Assembly (NCBI GenBank): GCA_016208015.1
Contig: JACQYW010000013.1
Span: 223,048 to 287,047 of the forward strand
Length of the DNA: 64,000 nt
Direction of reading: 5' to 3'
DNA from: Nitrosomonadales bacterium
GTDB lineage: Bacteria > Pseudomonadota > Gammaproteobacteria > Burkholderiales > Gallionellaceae
Shown: piece after piece, positions 8,286-17,245 of the stretch
How positions within the stretch are numbered: position 1 is the first letter of the stretch
Layout of the letters: each line of letters starts with the position of its first letter
Notes under the pieces: model-generated
Database searches by the model: none
Seen by the model: the letters and a program-made list of their open reading frames with translations, nothing else
What the model was told of the DNA's origin: nothing
Program-made: the position numbers and the translations under genes

Positions 8286-10538
8286 ATGAAAACTAGGTTG
8301 CGCAGGGGAACGGTGTCATTCGCACTCGGCCTGATTTGCAGTTCGGCCAATGCTGCGGATATGGCGGGGAGCGTCGATGTGGCCGGGCTGGAAGAAGTGG
8401 TGGTCACGGCGACCAGGGTGAAGGCGACACTCGCCGATGTGCCGGCCGCGGTGACGGTGGTCAATGCCAAAGAGATTCAAAACAAGAATGCTTCCAGACT
8501 GGGCGATGCGCTTGATCAGGTTCCCAGCATGTATCTGCGCGGCGGCGCGTTGGGGCAGTCGCAGGGCACCATCGGAACGAGCGGGATGTCGCTGCGCGGA
8601 GTGGATCAAAACAAGACACTCATCCTGCTCGACGGACAGCCTATTCAGGATGCCAGCTCGGGAAAAGTGAATTGGCGCATTCCTTTCCTGGAAGACATCG
8701 AGCGCGTCGAAGTCGTGCCCGGCGCTTTTTCATCGCTGTATGGCAGCAATGCAATCGGCGGCGTCGTCAGCATCATCACCAAGCAGCCGGACAGGCATGA
8801 GCTTACGGCCAAAGTAAAGAAGGGCTGGAAAGATGCGAGCGGCGAAGATGCCAGCGTCTATTGGCGCGAGAAGTTGAATAACGGTTTCGGTATTGTCGTT
8901 GGATATGGACAACAAAGACGAGACAGCTATGTGAACGAATTTGTCGTCAAGGCTCCGTCTTGCCCGCCTGCCCCCGCTCCCTGTACGCCTGGGACGCCTA
9001 TCACAGGTGCGCAGGCAATTACCACCAGGGAAGGCGTTCCGACCTATCTGGTGGGAGACTTGGGAACCACGCCGTGGAACTCGACCAACGGAACCGTCAA
9101 GTTGTTCTATAACCTGAATGCAACAGACAAGATATACACCGGCATCAACCATCAGGAAACCAGGGTTGGATACACCCAGTTCAACACTTACCTAAGGGAT
9201 GCCGTCACCGGGGCCCCTGTTTCAAGCGGGACGCTTGGTATTAATGGGCAGCGTGTAGTACTTACGGAATATGATTTTTCGTTGTGGTCATATGCGCCGT
9301 TGCATGAGGCTGACACCCGATATTTCGCTGGCTATGAAACTACCCTGAATAGCGATTATCTGTTGAAGTTGGACTTGGGAAAAATCGAGCGCGCGTACAG
9401 TTTTACGCTGGCTGATCCTGCATCCACCTGGAACAGCGGTTCGGGGAAACTGTCGGACACACCGAACAGGGGCTTCGACGGCACGGCCCAATTGACCTTC
9501 CAGGTCGGCTCAAGGCAGGTTGTGGTGACGGGTCTGGCACTGCATAAGGATTCTGTGAATCAGCAGATCTACGCGCTTTCCAACTGGCGTGATCCGGATA
9601 CACGCACGACAGTGAACAGCACCTATAACGGAAGTTCGACCACGACTTCCCTGTTTGCGCAGGACGAGATCAGTGCAGCAGATGCGCTTACGGTTTACCT
9701 GGGCGGTCGGATGGATAAGTGGGAAACCAAAGGGGACAACTCTTCCGCAGTTGCGCCGATCGGCTCCAATACTTTTCCGACTCGCAGCGTTTCCGCTTTC
9801 AGTCCCAAGCTGTCCGCGGTCTATCGGGCGACAGAATCCTCCACGGTACGCGCATCGTTCGGCAGATCTTTCCGCGCACCGGCTAACCAGGATCTGTATA
9901 CCTCTTCAACCAGCCGGGGCCGGACGACGACCGGCGACCCCAATCTTCAACCGGAGCGCGGCACGACATGGGAAGTGGGCGGTGAATTGGGGTTGGGCGA
10001 TGAGGCCAGGCTGACTGCCACCTACTACGATACCCTGCTGACCAATTTGATCTACGTTAGACAGGATTCACCCACGCAATCGACACGCATCAACGCCGGG
10101 AAAGCCAGAATACGCGGGGTCGAACTGGCAGCCAGCAACAGATTGACCAGTTGGCTGGAGCTGGATATCAACTACGCTTATATCGACTCGAAGATGCTTG
10201 AGAACAGCACAGACCCTTTATCCGTTGGCAAGCGTCTGACCGATTCACCGAAGAATATCGCCGGTGTCGGGCTGACTGCCGAACAGGGTTCCTGGACAGG
10301 CACATTGAATGCGCGCTATGTCAGTCACATTTTCTGGACAGCACAAAACACCGATACAGTAGAAGGAGTGCCGGGTAGTTACGACTCTCACACCATAGTG
10401 AATGGCAAATTGGGGTATGACTTTTCCGGAAACATGAAAGGTAATCTCGCCATCAACAATCTGTTCAACAGAAAGGCGTACTCGTACTTCCTGATGCCGG
10501 GACGCACCCTGACCGCGGAGATCGTTCTTTCTTTCTGA
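8286..10538 (+). CDS. TonB-dependent outer membrane receptor
   Basis: 750 residues from ATG 8286 (GGGGAG upstream). A signal peptide (LGLICSSANA) is followed by a TonB box-like LEEVVVTATR, a plug domain (DALDQVPSMYLRGG, LLDGQPIQD, IERVEVVPGAFSSLYGSNAIGG) and a 22-strand barrel ending in Phe. The plug resembles siderophore/cobalamin receptors, but the substrate cannot be assigned. It ends the NO reductase region and sits behind an FNR/DNR-type palindrome, suggesting induction at low oxygen or with NO, perhaps for iron, haem or copper supply to NO reductase. This last point is inference. Confidence 0.9.
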   Translation: MKTRLRRGTVSFALGLICSSANAADMAGSVDVAGLEEVVVTATRVKATLADVPAAVTVVNAKEIQNKNASRLGDALDQVPSMYLRGGALGQSQGTIGTSGMSLRGVDQNKTLILLDGQPIQDASSGKVNWRIPFLEDIERVEVVPGAFSSLYGSNAIGGVVSIITKQPDRHELTAKVKKGWKDASGEDASVYWREKLNNGFGIVVGYGQQRRDSYVNEFVVKAPSCPPAPAPCTPGTPITGAQAITTREGVPTYLVGDLGTTPWNSTNGTVKLFYNLNATDKIYTGINHQETRVGYTQFNTYLRDAVTGAPVSSGTLGINGQRVVLTEYDFSLWSYAPLHEADTRYFAGYETTLNSDYLLKLDLGKIERAYSFTLADPASTWNSGSGKLSDTPNRGFDGTAQLTFQVGSRQVVVTGLALHKDSVNQQIYALSNWRDPDTRTTVNSTYNGSSTTTSLFAQDEISAADALTVYLGGRMDKWETKGDNSSAVAPIGSNTFPTRSVSAFSPKLSAVYRATESSTVRASFGRSFRAPANQDLYTSSTSRGRTTTGDPNLQPERGTTWEVGGELGLGDEARLTATYYDTLLTNLIYVRQDSPTQSTRINAGKARIRGVELAASNRLTSWLELDINYAYIDSKMLENSTDPLSVGKRLTDSPKNIAGVGLTAEQGSWTGTLNARYVSHIFWTAQNTDTVEGVPGSYDSHTIVNGKLGYDFSGNMKGNLAINNLFNRKAYSYFLMPGRTLTAEIVLSF

Positions 10539-10597
10539 GGCAAGGAAGCTGTTTCCAGGGGAATGCCGCCGGGGGTTACCGGCCACACGGTCGCGGA

Positions 10598-11140
10598 TCA
10601 ACGTACCGGACGTTCCAGGTCGGCACTGCGGAACTTGAAGTCGCCGCGCCTGCGGTCGTCGAAGAAATGCTTGAGCGTGTAGCTGATCGGGCGGAAAGCC
10701 AGCGTGTCCCAGGGGATCTGCTCTTCGCTGAACAGTTCCACTTCCAGACTTTCCACCCCCGGCGAGAAATCCAGATCGAGCAGTCTGGCGCGGAACAGCA
10801 GTTGCACCTGATCGATGTAGGGCAGGTTGTACATCGCGTAAAGACCGAGCACCTCGATACGCGCGTTGGCTTCTTCCAGTGTCTCCCGTGCAGCGGCCTG
10901 GGTGGTGGTCTCGCCGTTCTCCATGAATCCGGCGGGCAGCGTCCACAAGCCGTGGCGGGGCTCGATGGCACGGCGGCAGAGCAGGATGCGCCCGTCCGTC
11001 CATTCCGGGATGGCACCGGCGATGATCTTCGGGTTCTGGTAGTGGATGGTGTGGCAGGCGGTGCAGACATGACGTTCGCGGTGATCGTCCTGCGGGGTGC
11101 GCAGTTCGACGGGGGCGCCGCATGTCGGGCAGAAGTTCAC
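10598..11140 (-). CDS. Nudix hydrolase with N-terminal zinc ribbon
   Basis: 180 residues from GTG 11140. An N-terminal zinc ribbon (CPTCG at about 4-8 and CTAC about 20 residues later) precedes a Nudix domain with the box GFMENGETTTQAAARETLEE, matching GX5EX7REUXEE; the usual final Gly is Ala. The zinc ribbon plus Nudix order resembles NudC-like NAD or ADP-ribose pyrophosphatases, but the protein is shorter than NudC, so substrate is open. The longer open frame upstream overlaps bamD and is not used. Seven bp separate it from bamD, which it follows in one transcript. Confidence 0.85.
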   Translation of the reverse strand: MNFCPTCGAPVELRTPQDDHRERHVCTACHTIHYQNPKIIAGAIPEWTDGRILLCRRAIEPRHGLWTLPAGFMENGETTTQAAARETLEEANARIEVLGLYAMYNLPYIDQVQLLFRARLLDLDFSPGVESLEVELFSEEQIPWDTLAFRPISYTLKHFFDDRRRGDFKFRSADLERPVR

Positions 11141-11147
11141 CTTGGAC

Positions 11148-11942
11148 CTAGTTCCAGAACTGCCACCAGGGCGACGGGTTCTTCGGCGATTCCTTGGTCT
11201 CCGGGAGGACGCCGTCCTTGCCGACATTGAGTGCCAGCACGCGCTTGGCGTCATCGCGCAGATCCGTCATCCCCATCGCGTCATAGGCCTGCACCATGAT
11301 CTGCAAGGCATCGCGCGTCTGCGGCGTCTGCGGATAATCGACCAAGACTCCCTTGGCGCGGTTCGCGGCGGCGATGTAGGCGCCACGGCGCAGGTAGTAG
11401 CTGGCGACATGCACCTCGCCGTTGGCCAGCGTATTGAGCAGGTATTGCATGCGCAGCCTGGCGTCCGGTGTGTATTTGCTGGACGGGAAGCGGGTGACCA
11501 GTTCCTTGAAGGAGTCGAACGAGTCGCGCAATGCGGAGGGGTCGCGCTCGGAAGGGTCCTGTTTGAACATCGTGCCGAACAGGCTGTTGATGTTCTCGTT
11601 GAAGTTGATCAGCCCCTTGAGGTAGTACACATAATCCAGATGCGCGCTGTTGGGATACATCTTCACGAAGTTGTCCAGCGCGGCGAGTGCCGGAGCGGGT
11701 TCGCTGTGCTTGTAGTAGGCATACGCGATCTCCATCTGTGCCTGCTGCGCATAGCGGCCATAGGGATAGCGCGACTGCAGCTTCTCGAACTGCTTGACGG
11801 CTTTTTCGTAATTGTCGTCGGCCATCGACTCCTTGGCCTGGGCATAGAGCTCGTCCGCAGTGAAGTTATCAGCCTCTTTGGCGGGGTCGGAACTGCAAGC
11901 AACTAACGAGAGGAGGAGGAAAACGGCTAAACTATGGCGCAT
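11148..11942 (-). CDS. bamD: BamD, outer membrane assembly lipoprotein
   Basis: A 264-residue lipoprotein with signal peptide and lipobox LVAC (Cys16), then tetratricopeptide repeats (ADELYAQAKESMADDNYEKA and following). BamD is an essential part of the BAM complex that inserts beta-barrel proteins in the outer membrane. Length and sequence are typical (YfiO/ComL family). Its ATG (11942-11940) overlaps the divergent rluD ATG (11941-11943), so both promoters must lie inside the other gene or start region; the bamD-rluD divergent pair is common in proteobacteria. Confidence 0.95.
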   Translation of the reverse strand: MRHSLAVFLLLSLVACSSDPAKEADNFTADELYAQAKESMADDNYEKAVKQFEKLQSRYPYGRYAQQAQMEIAYAYYKHSEPAPALAALDNFVKMYPNSAHLDYVYYLKGLINFNENINSLFGTMFKQDPSERDPSALRDSFDSFKELVTRFPSSKYTPDARLRMQYLLNTLANGEVHVASYYLRRGAYIAAANRAKGVLVDYPQTPQTRDALQIMVQAYDAMGMTDLRDDAKRVLALNVGKDGVLPETKESPKNPSPWWQFWN

Positions 11943-12948
11943 GATAGAACCCGAAATGATGGAACCCGAAGAGGACTTGTCCGATTATAGCAAAGACGAC
12001 GAGCCAGCCGACCTGCTTGAGATGCGGGTCCCGAACGAACACGGCGGACTGCGCCTCGACCAGGTCCTGGTCAAACTGTTGCCGGAATACTCGCGCAGCC
12101 GCCTGCAGGAATGGATAGAGCAGGGGCTGGTCACGCTCAACGGCAGTCCGGCCAGCGTCAAACAGAAGGTATGGGGGGGCGAGACCGTTCGCGTATCACC
12201 GCAGATCCATCCTTCCGAACAACCTTTCCATGCCGAGGACATCCCGCTGGACATCGTCTACGAGGACGATGACATCCTCGTCATCGACAAACCGGTCGGT
12301 CTGGTGGTGCATCCGGGCAGCGGCAACTGGCAGGGCACCCTGCTCAATGCCTTGCTGCATCATGCGCCGCAGCTGGCCAACGTGCCGCGTGCCGGCATCG
12401 TGCACCGGCTGGACAAGGACACCAGCGGCCTGATGGTGGTGGCCAAGACGCTGGTCGCGCAGACCGCGCTGGTGCGGCAGATGCAGTCGCGCAGCGTGAA
12501 ACGCGAATACCTTGCGCTGGTGTGGGGCGAGCTGTATCACGGCGACACCATCGACCTGCCCATCGGGCGCCATCCCTCGCAGCGCGTGAAGATGGCCGTG
12601 GTCGAGAACGGCAAGGAAGCCATCACCCATTACAGCATCGAAGCCAACTTTCCCAGCTGCACGCTGGTGCGCTGTCGTTTGGAGACCGGCCGCACCCACC
12701 AGATCCGCGTGCATCTGACTTACGTCGGCCATCCGCTGGTGGGCGACACCGTCTATCAGCGCGGTTCGCAGAAATGCGTGCCGCAACTGCGCGAACTGCT
12801 GAACGGCTTCCCGCGCCAGGCGCTGCATGCCACACAGCTGGCGCTGGCGCACCCGGTGACGGGGGAGCGCATGGAATGGCATGCGCCGCTGCCGGAGGAT
12901 ATGGAAGAACTGCTGGATCGCATAGACGAGGCGAGCGATGGGATATGA
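11941..12948 (+). CDS. rluD: 23S rRNA pseudouridine synthase RluD
   Basis: 335 residues from ATG 11941 (or 330 from the in-frame ATG at 11956). An S4 RNA-binding domain (about 35-95) is followed by the RluA-family catalytic domain with HRLDKDTSGL, catalytic Asp158. It makes pseudouridines in helix 69 of 23S rRNA. Divergent from bamD with overlapping start codons. A perfect palindromic repeat lies 12 bp after its stop and may act as terminator. Confidence 0.94.
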   Translation: MIEPEMMEPEEDLSDYSKDDEPADLLEMRVPNEHGGLRLDQVLVKLLPEYSRSRLQEWIEQGLVTLNGSPASVKQKVWGGETVRVSPQIHPSEQPFHAEDIPLDIVYEDDDILVIDKPVGLVVHPGSGNWQGTLLNALLHHAPQLANVPRAGIVHRLDKDTSGLMVVAKTLVAQTALVRQMQSRSVKREYLALVWGELYHGDTIDLPIGRHPSQRVKMAVVENGKEAITHYSIEANFPSCTLVRCRLETGRTHQIRVHLTYVGHPLVGDTVYQRGSQKCVPQLRELLNGFPRQALHATQLALAHPVTGERMEWHAPLPEDMEELLDRIDEASDGI

Positions 12949-12959
12949 CTCGAATTTAG

Positions 12960-12991
12960 CCCGTCATTCCGGCGCAGGCCGGAATGACGGG
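12960..12991. repeat. short palindromic repeat, copy A
   Basis: 14-bp perfect inverted repeat CCCGTCATTCCGGC (12960-12973) and its complement (12978-12991) with a GCAG loop, followed by ATTTCTTTC. Thirty bases (12962-12991) are identical to copy B inside nnrD (22099-22128). It lies between rluD and pgeF. Confidence 0.9.
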
Positions 12992-13016
12992 ATTTCTTTC
13001 TAGTGGAGCATTGGCG

Positions 13017-13754
13017 ATGAGCTTGCACGAATCCCTCATCTACCCCGACTGGCCCGCACCCGCCGGCGTCAAGGCGCTGCAGACCACGCGCCTGGGCGGT
13101 ATCAGCGCAGCACCCTACGACACGCTGAACCTCGGTCTGCATGTCGGCGACGACCCGGTGCGTGTGAACCGCAACCGCCAGTTGCTCGAACCGCTGCTGC
13201 CGAGCGAACCGGTGTGGCTGGAACAGGTGCACGGCACCGTCGTCGCGAATGCCGATGCCGCGGACTGCCGCGTGCAGGCTGATGCCTGCATCGCGCGCCG
13301 GCGCGGCTCGGTGTGCGTGGTGATGACTGCGGATTGTCTGCCGGTGTTGCTGTGCGATGAAGACGGCACCGTGGTCGGTGCGGCGCATGCAGGCTGGAAA
13401 GGATTGGCGGCGGGCGTGATCGAGGCGACCGTAAAGGAGATGGGTGTTGCGCCGCAGAAGCTCATGGCCTGGCTGGGCCCGACCATCGGACCGCATGCCT
13501 TCGAAGTGGGCGAGGATGTGCGCACGGCATTCATGAGGCAAGATGCCAAGGCGGCGGCAGCTTTCACGCCGCATGGCTTGGAAGGAAAATACCTCGCCGA
13601 CATCAACCTGCTGGCACGCCAGCGCCTGAATGCGCTCGGCATCAGCCGCGTCTACGGCGGCACCTTCTGCACCTATCACCAGAAAGACAAGTTCTACTCC
13701 TACCGCCGCGACGGCGTGACCGGCCGCATGGGCACGTTCATCTGGCTGGCCTGA
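13017..13754 (+). CDS. pgeF: purine nucleoside phosphorylase / YfiH (laccase domain) protein
   Basis: 245 residues from ATG 13017; the longer frame starts inside the palindromic repeat. The YfiH/PgeF family carries conserved metal-binding residues, seen here in LEQVHG, TADCLPVLL, AHAGWKGLAAGV and FCTYHQKDKFYSYRRDG. Members act on purine nucleosides and, as PgeF, edit peptidoglycan precursors. The rluD-pgeF order matches many proteobacteria, supporting the assignment. Confidence 0.9.
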   Translation: MSLHESLIYPDWPAPAGVKALQTTRLGGISAAPYDTLNLGLHVGDDPVRVNRNRQLLEPLLPSEPVWLEQVHGTVVANADAADCRVQADACIARRRGSVCVVMTADCLPVLLCDEDGTVVGAAHAGWKGLAAGVIEATVKEMGVAPQKLMAWLGPTIGPHAFEVGEDVRTAFMRQDAKAAAAFTPHGLEGKYLADINLLARQRLNALGISRVYGGTFCTYHQKDKFYSYRRDGVTGRMGTFIWLA

Positions 13755-13778
13755 GTCCATTCCAATACTGACCGCCAG

Positions 13779-15362
13779 ATGAAAAAGACCTATCGCTCCT
13801 TCACCCCCTCGCAACGCAAAGTCGTGCTCGCCGCCTGCTTCGGCACTTTCCTCGAATGGTACGACTTCCTCACCTTCGCTTCGCTGGCCACTTATTTCAG
13901 CGTGCTGTTCTTCCCGCCGGAGAACCCGACCGCGGCGCTGCTGATGAGCCTGGCCACCTTCGGCGTCGGCATGGTGGTGCGGCCCTTGGGCTCGGCGCTG
14001 TTCGGTAATCTGGCCGACCGCTTCGGCCGCCGTCCCATCTTCATCGCCACCATCGCGCTGATGGGCGTCACCACCTTCCTGGTCGGCCTGCTGCCGACCT
14101 ATGCGCAGATCGGCATCATGGCGCCGATCCTGCTGCTGCTGTTGCGCCTGCTGCAGGGCTTCGCGGTGGGCGGCGAGATCGGCGGTGTGGCGGTGTACCT
14201 CACCGAGCATGCGCCGCACGGCAAGCGCGGCGCGTACACCAGCGTGCTGCAACTGATGGGGCCGCTGGGCATCCTCGTCTCCACCCTGCAGATCGTGCTG
14301 CTGCTGGCGTTTCTGGATCCCGCCGATTTCAATGCCTGGGGCTGGCGCATCCCCTTCCTGTTCTCCGCCGTGCTGCTGTTCATCTCCATCAAGACGCGCA
14401 TGAGTCTGGAAGAATCGCCGGTGTTCCGCCAGTTGCAGGCCGAGGGCACGGTGTCCAAGGCGCCGCTGCGCGAATGTCTGCGTGACTGCCATACCCTCAA
14501 AGGCATGGCGCTTTTGTTCTTTTGCATCTCGGCGGGCGGTTCGCTGCTGTTTTTCTCCTCGCAGGTCTACACCAACGTGTTCCTGAAGAGCGTGGTGCGC
14601 CTCGACGCGCAGACCGCGAGTACGCTGGTGATGCTGAGCACGCTGCTGTTGTTCCCGCTCACCATCTTCTGCGGCTGGCTGTCCGACAAGGTGGGGCGGC
14701 GGCCCATCCTGCTGGCCGGACTCATCCTCGGCGCGCTCACCATCCTGCCGGTGTTCAAGGGCCTGCAGCATTACGGCAACCCGCAATTGGAGCGCTTCAA
14801 CAGCGAAGTCGCGGTGACGCTGTACGGCAACGGGTGCGACTACAGCCCGTTCCGCAAGGCGGCCAACGATTGCGAGCGCAACCAGGAGTTCCTCACCAAG
14901 AACGGTGTGTCGTATGAGTTGATGCCGCAGGGCGAGTACAAGGAAGCCACGCTCAATATCGGCGGCGACAGCGAAGTCACCGGCTTCCGTGCCGCTGAGA
15001 TCACAACAGCCCTGCAGGCCAAAGGCTGGCTGGAGAAAGCCGACAGTGCCCAGGTCAATAAATTCATGCTGTTCCTGCTGCTCATCGTGCCGGTCGTCGC
15101 CGTCGCGCTTATCACCGGGCCGCAGACCGCGGTGCTGGCCGAACTGTTCACCGCGCGCACTCGCTACAGCGCCGCCGCCGTGCCGCATAACCTGAGCGCG
15201 GGCTGGATCGGCGGCTTGTCGCCGTTCATGGTCACGCTGATCTCGGTGCAGGCGGGCGATGCCTTGGCGGGGCTGTGGTATCCGGTCGGCATGCTGATCT
15301 TTGCCTCCGTCATCGGGCTGCTGTTCCTGCCGGAGACGAAGGATGTGAACCTGCACGCATAA
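13779..15362 (+). CDS. MFS transporter, metabolite:H+ symporter (MHS) type
   Basis: 527 residues with 12 predicted helices. The MHS motifs are clear: FGTFLEWYDFLTFASLA at the N terminus, ADRFGRRP after helix 2, RLLQGFAVGGEIGG in helix 4 and SDKVGRRPIL between helices 8 and 9. A soluble insert of roughly 90 residues (about 330-425) between helices 9 and 10 makes it longer than ProP or ShiA. Substrate unknown. It lies 24 bp after pgeF. Confidence 0.9.
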   Translation: MKKTYRSFTPSQRKVVLAACFGTFLEWYDFLTFASLATYFSVLFFPPENPTAALLMSLATFGVGMVVRPLGSALFGNLADRFGRRPIFIATIALMGVTTFLVGLLPTYAQIGIMAPILLLLLRLLQGFAVGGEIGGVAVYLTEHAPHGKRGAYTSVLQLMGPLGILVSTLQIVLLLAFLDPADFNAWGWRIPFLFSAVLLFISIKTRMSLEESPVFRQLQAEGTVSKAPLRECLRDCHTLKGMALLFFCISAGGSLLFFSSQVYTNVFLKSVVRLDAQTASTLVMLSTLLLFPLTIFCGWLSDKVGRRPILLAGLILGALTILPVFKGLQHYGNPQLERFNSEVAVTLYGNGCDYSPFRKAANDCERNQEFLTKNGVSYELMPQGEYKEATLNIGGDSEVTGFRAAEITTALQAKGWLEKADSAQVNKFMLFLLLIVPVVAVALITGPQTAVLAELFTARTRYSAAAVPHNLSAGWIGGLSPFMVTLISVQAGDALAGLWYPVGMLIFASVIGLLFLPETKDVNLHA

Positions 15363-15397
15363 GTTACAATGCGCGCCTTGATCTACACGGTTTCACT

Positions 15398-16171
15398 ATG
15401 ACGACTTTCACCTGGATCATCCTGGCCAGCCTGCTCGGCGGCATCCTGAGCGTACTGGCGGCGGCGCTGTTCGCGCTCAACGCCCGCGCCAGTTATCTCG
15501 GCGGCTTGGTGAGCTATGCCATCGGCGCCTTGCTGGGCGCGGTGTTCCTCGACATCCTGCCAGAAGCCATCCGGTTGTCGCCCAGCGTCGTCACGGTCAG
15601 CGGCACGGTACTGGTCGGCATCCTGGTGTTCTTCACACTGGAGAAAGTGCTGATCTGGCGCCATTGTCACCACGACCATTGCGAAGCCCACGAACCGCAC
15701 GATCACGGCGCTAGCGATCACGGCCGCAGCGGCACCATGGTCATCGTCGGCGACACCTTCCACAACTTCGTCGACGGCATCATCATCGCGGCGGCTTTTC
15801 TCGTCGACGTGAATCTGGGCATCATCACCGCGCTGGCCATCATCGCGCACGAGATCCCGCAGGAAGTCGGCGACTTCGCCATCCTGCTGCATTCCGGCTA
15901 CAGCAAGGTGCGCGCCTTCCAGCTCAACCTCATCTCCAGTTTCGCCACACTGGTCGGCGGCACACTGGGCTACATCGCCTTGCGCGACATGCAGTCGCTG
16001 GTTCCCTACCTGCTGGCGGTGGCCTCGTCCAGCATGATCTATGTCGCCGTGGCGGACCTCATCCCCGGCCTGCACAAACGCACGCAGATGCGCGACACCG
16101 TGCAGCAGGTCGTGCTCATCTCGGCCGGCGTGCTGACCGTGGCGATGCTCGGCATGATGATGCCGGAGTAG
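15398..16171 (+). CDS. ZIP-family divalent metal transporter
   Basis: 257 residues from ATG 15398 with about eight helices. The His-rich cytoplasmic loop between helices 3 and 4 (HCHHDHCEAHEPHDHG) and the paired metal-site motifs HNFVDG and HEIPQE are diagnostic of ZIP transporters, which import Zn or Fe. It sits beside a CDF efflux gene, so import and export of divalent metals are encoded next to each other. Confidence 0.9.
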   Translation: MTTFTWIILASLLGGILSVLAAALFALNARASYLGGLVSYAIGALLGAVFLDILPEAIRLSPSVVTVSGTVLVGILVFFTLEKVLIWRHCHHDHCEAHEPHDHGASDHGRSGTMVIVGDTFHNFVDGIIIAAAFLVDVNLGIITALAIIAHEIPQEVGDFAILLHSGYSKVRAFQLNLISSFATLVGGTLGYIALRDMQSLVPYLLAVASSSMIYVAVADLIPGLHKRTQMRDTVQQVVLISAGVLTVAMLGMMMPE

Positions 16172-16176
16172 GGCAT

Positions 16177-16316
16177 GGCCACCTCTAAAAATCCAAATTT
16201 CGTCGCAATACTGCGTTGCTCACAAAAAATTACTCCTTACATATCAACATATGCTGCGTCGCAATTTTTTGCTCGCGCCTTGTCTTGCTTAGAACTTTGA
16301 ATTTTTAGAGGCGGCC
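16177..16316. repeat. 140-bp AT-rich palindromic (MITE-like) element
   Basis: 21-bp terminal inverted repeats (16177-16197 and 16296-16316) differ at two positions; both contain CCTCTAAAAAT or its complement. Inner arms around CAAAAAATT and AATTTTTTG also pair. The element is markedly AT-rich against a GC-rich background, has no coding capacity, fills the whole ZIP-CDF gap, and its right end stops 2 bp before the CDF start codon, so it must supply that gene's ribosome-binding region. Confidence 0.7.
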
Positions 16317-16318
16317 AT

Positions 16319-17245
16319 ATGCATCATGCCAATCTTAAACGCTACGCCTGGCTGTCCATCGCCGCCGCCGTCGCCACCATCCTGCTCAAGGGTATCGCCT
16401 GGTGGCTCACCGGTTCGGTCGGCCTGCTGTCCGATGCGCTCGAATCGTTCGTCAACCTGGCCGGCGCGCTGATGGCGCTGGCGATGCTGTCGTTGGCGGC
16501 GACGCCGGCGGACGACAAGCACGCCTATGGCCACGGCAAGGCGGAATACTTCTCCAGCGCCTTCGAGGGCTTCCTCATCCTGCTGGCCGCATTCAGCATC
16601 GCTTACACCGCCATCGACCGTTTCCTCCACCCGCAGGCGCTGCAAGCACTCGGCGTCGGTCTGGCCGTGTCGGTCGTCGCTTCGCTCATCAATCTGTTCG
16701 CCGCGCGCCAATTGCTCAAGGCGGGGCGCGCCTTCAACTCCATCACGCTGGAGGCCGATGCCAAGCACCTGATGACCGACGTGTGGACCTCGGCCGGCGT
16801 CATCGTCGGCGTCGGGCTGGTGTGGCTGGGCGGCTGGCTGTGGCTGGACCCGCTCATCGCTTTGCTGGTGGCGGCGAACATCGTCTGGACCGGCTGGCAG
16901 CTGCTGCATCGTTCCGCTTCGGGACTGATGGACGAGGCGATCCCGCCGGAGCAGATCACAGCGATCGAAACGATACTGGCGAACTACCGCAGGCAGGGGC
17001 TGGATTTCCACGCGCTGCGCACGCGCCAGGCCGGCAGGCATGCCTTCATCTCGCTGCATGTGCTGGTGCCGGGCGAATGGACGGTGCAGCGCGGGCATGA
17101 CGAAGTCGAACTGATCGAGGCCGACATCCGCGCGGCCGTGCCGTTCAGCCACCTGACCACCCATCTCGAACCCATCGAAGACCCGCTGTCGCAGGTCGAT
17201 GCTTCGCTCGAACGGAGCGAGAACCAGACAAGGAAACAATCATGA
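16319..17245 (+). CDS. cation diffusion facilitator (CDF) metal efflux protein
   Basis: 308 residues, six predicted helices plus a cytoplasmic C-terminal domain (about 205-295). Metal-site motifs: SDALES in helix 2, [10 protein letters not shown] between helices 2 and 3, and [12 protein letters not shown] in helix 5. Closest in type to FieF-like Zn/Fe exporters, but the helix 2 site has Glu where FieF has Asp, so metal choice is not fixed. The start lies at the edge of a palindromic element with no clear Shine-Dalgarno. Its stop overlaps the rimO start (ATGA). Confidence 0.9.
   Translation: MHHANLKRYAWLSIAAAVATILLKGIAWWLTGSVGLLSDALESFVNLAGALMALAMLSLAATPADDKHAYGHGKAEYFSSAFEGFLILLAAFSIAYTAIDRFLHPQALQALGVGLAVSVVASLINLFAARQLLKAGRAFNSITLEADAKHLMTDVWTSAGVIVGVGLVWLGGWLWLDPLIALLVAANIVWTGWQLLHRSASGLMDEAIPPEQITAIETILANYRRQGLDFHALRTRQAGRHAFISLHVLVPGEWTVQRGHDEVELIEADIRAAVPFSHLTTHLEPIEDPLSQVDASLERSENQTRKQS

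Noticed and set aside
12756..15356. 866-codon open frame antisense to pgeF and the MFS gene
   Set aside because: Composition (QQQ, HHAD, RQQ runs) is typical of antisense frames in GC-rich DNA, and both sense genes are clear family members.
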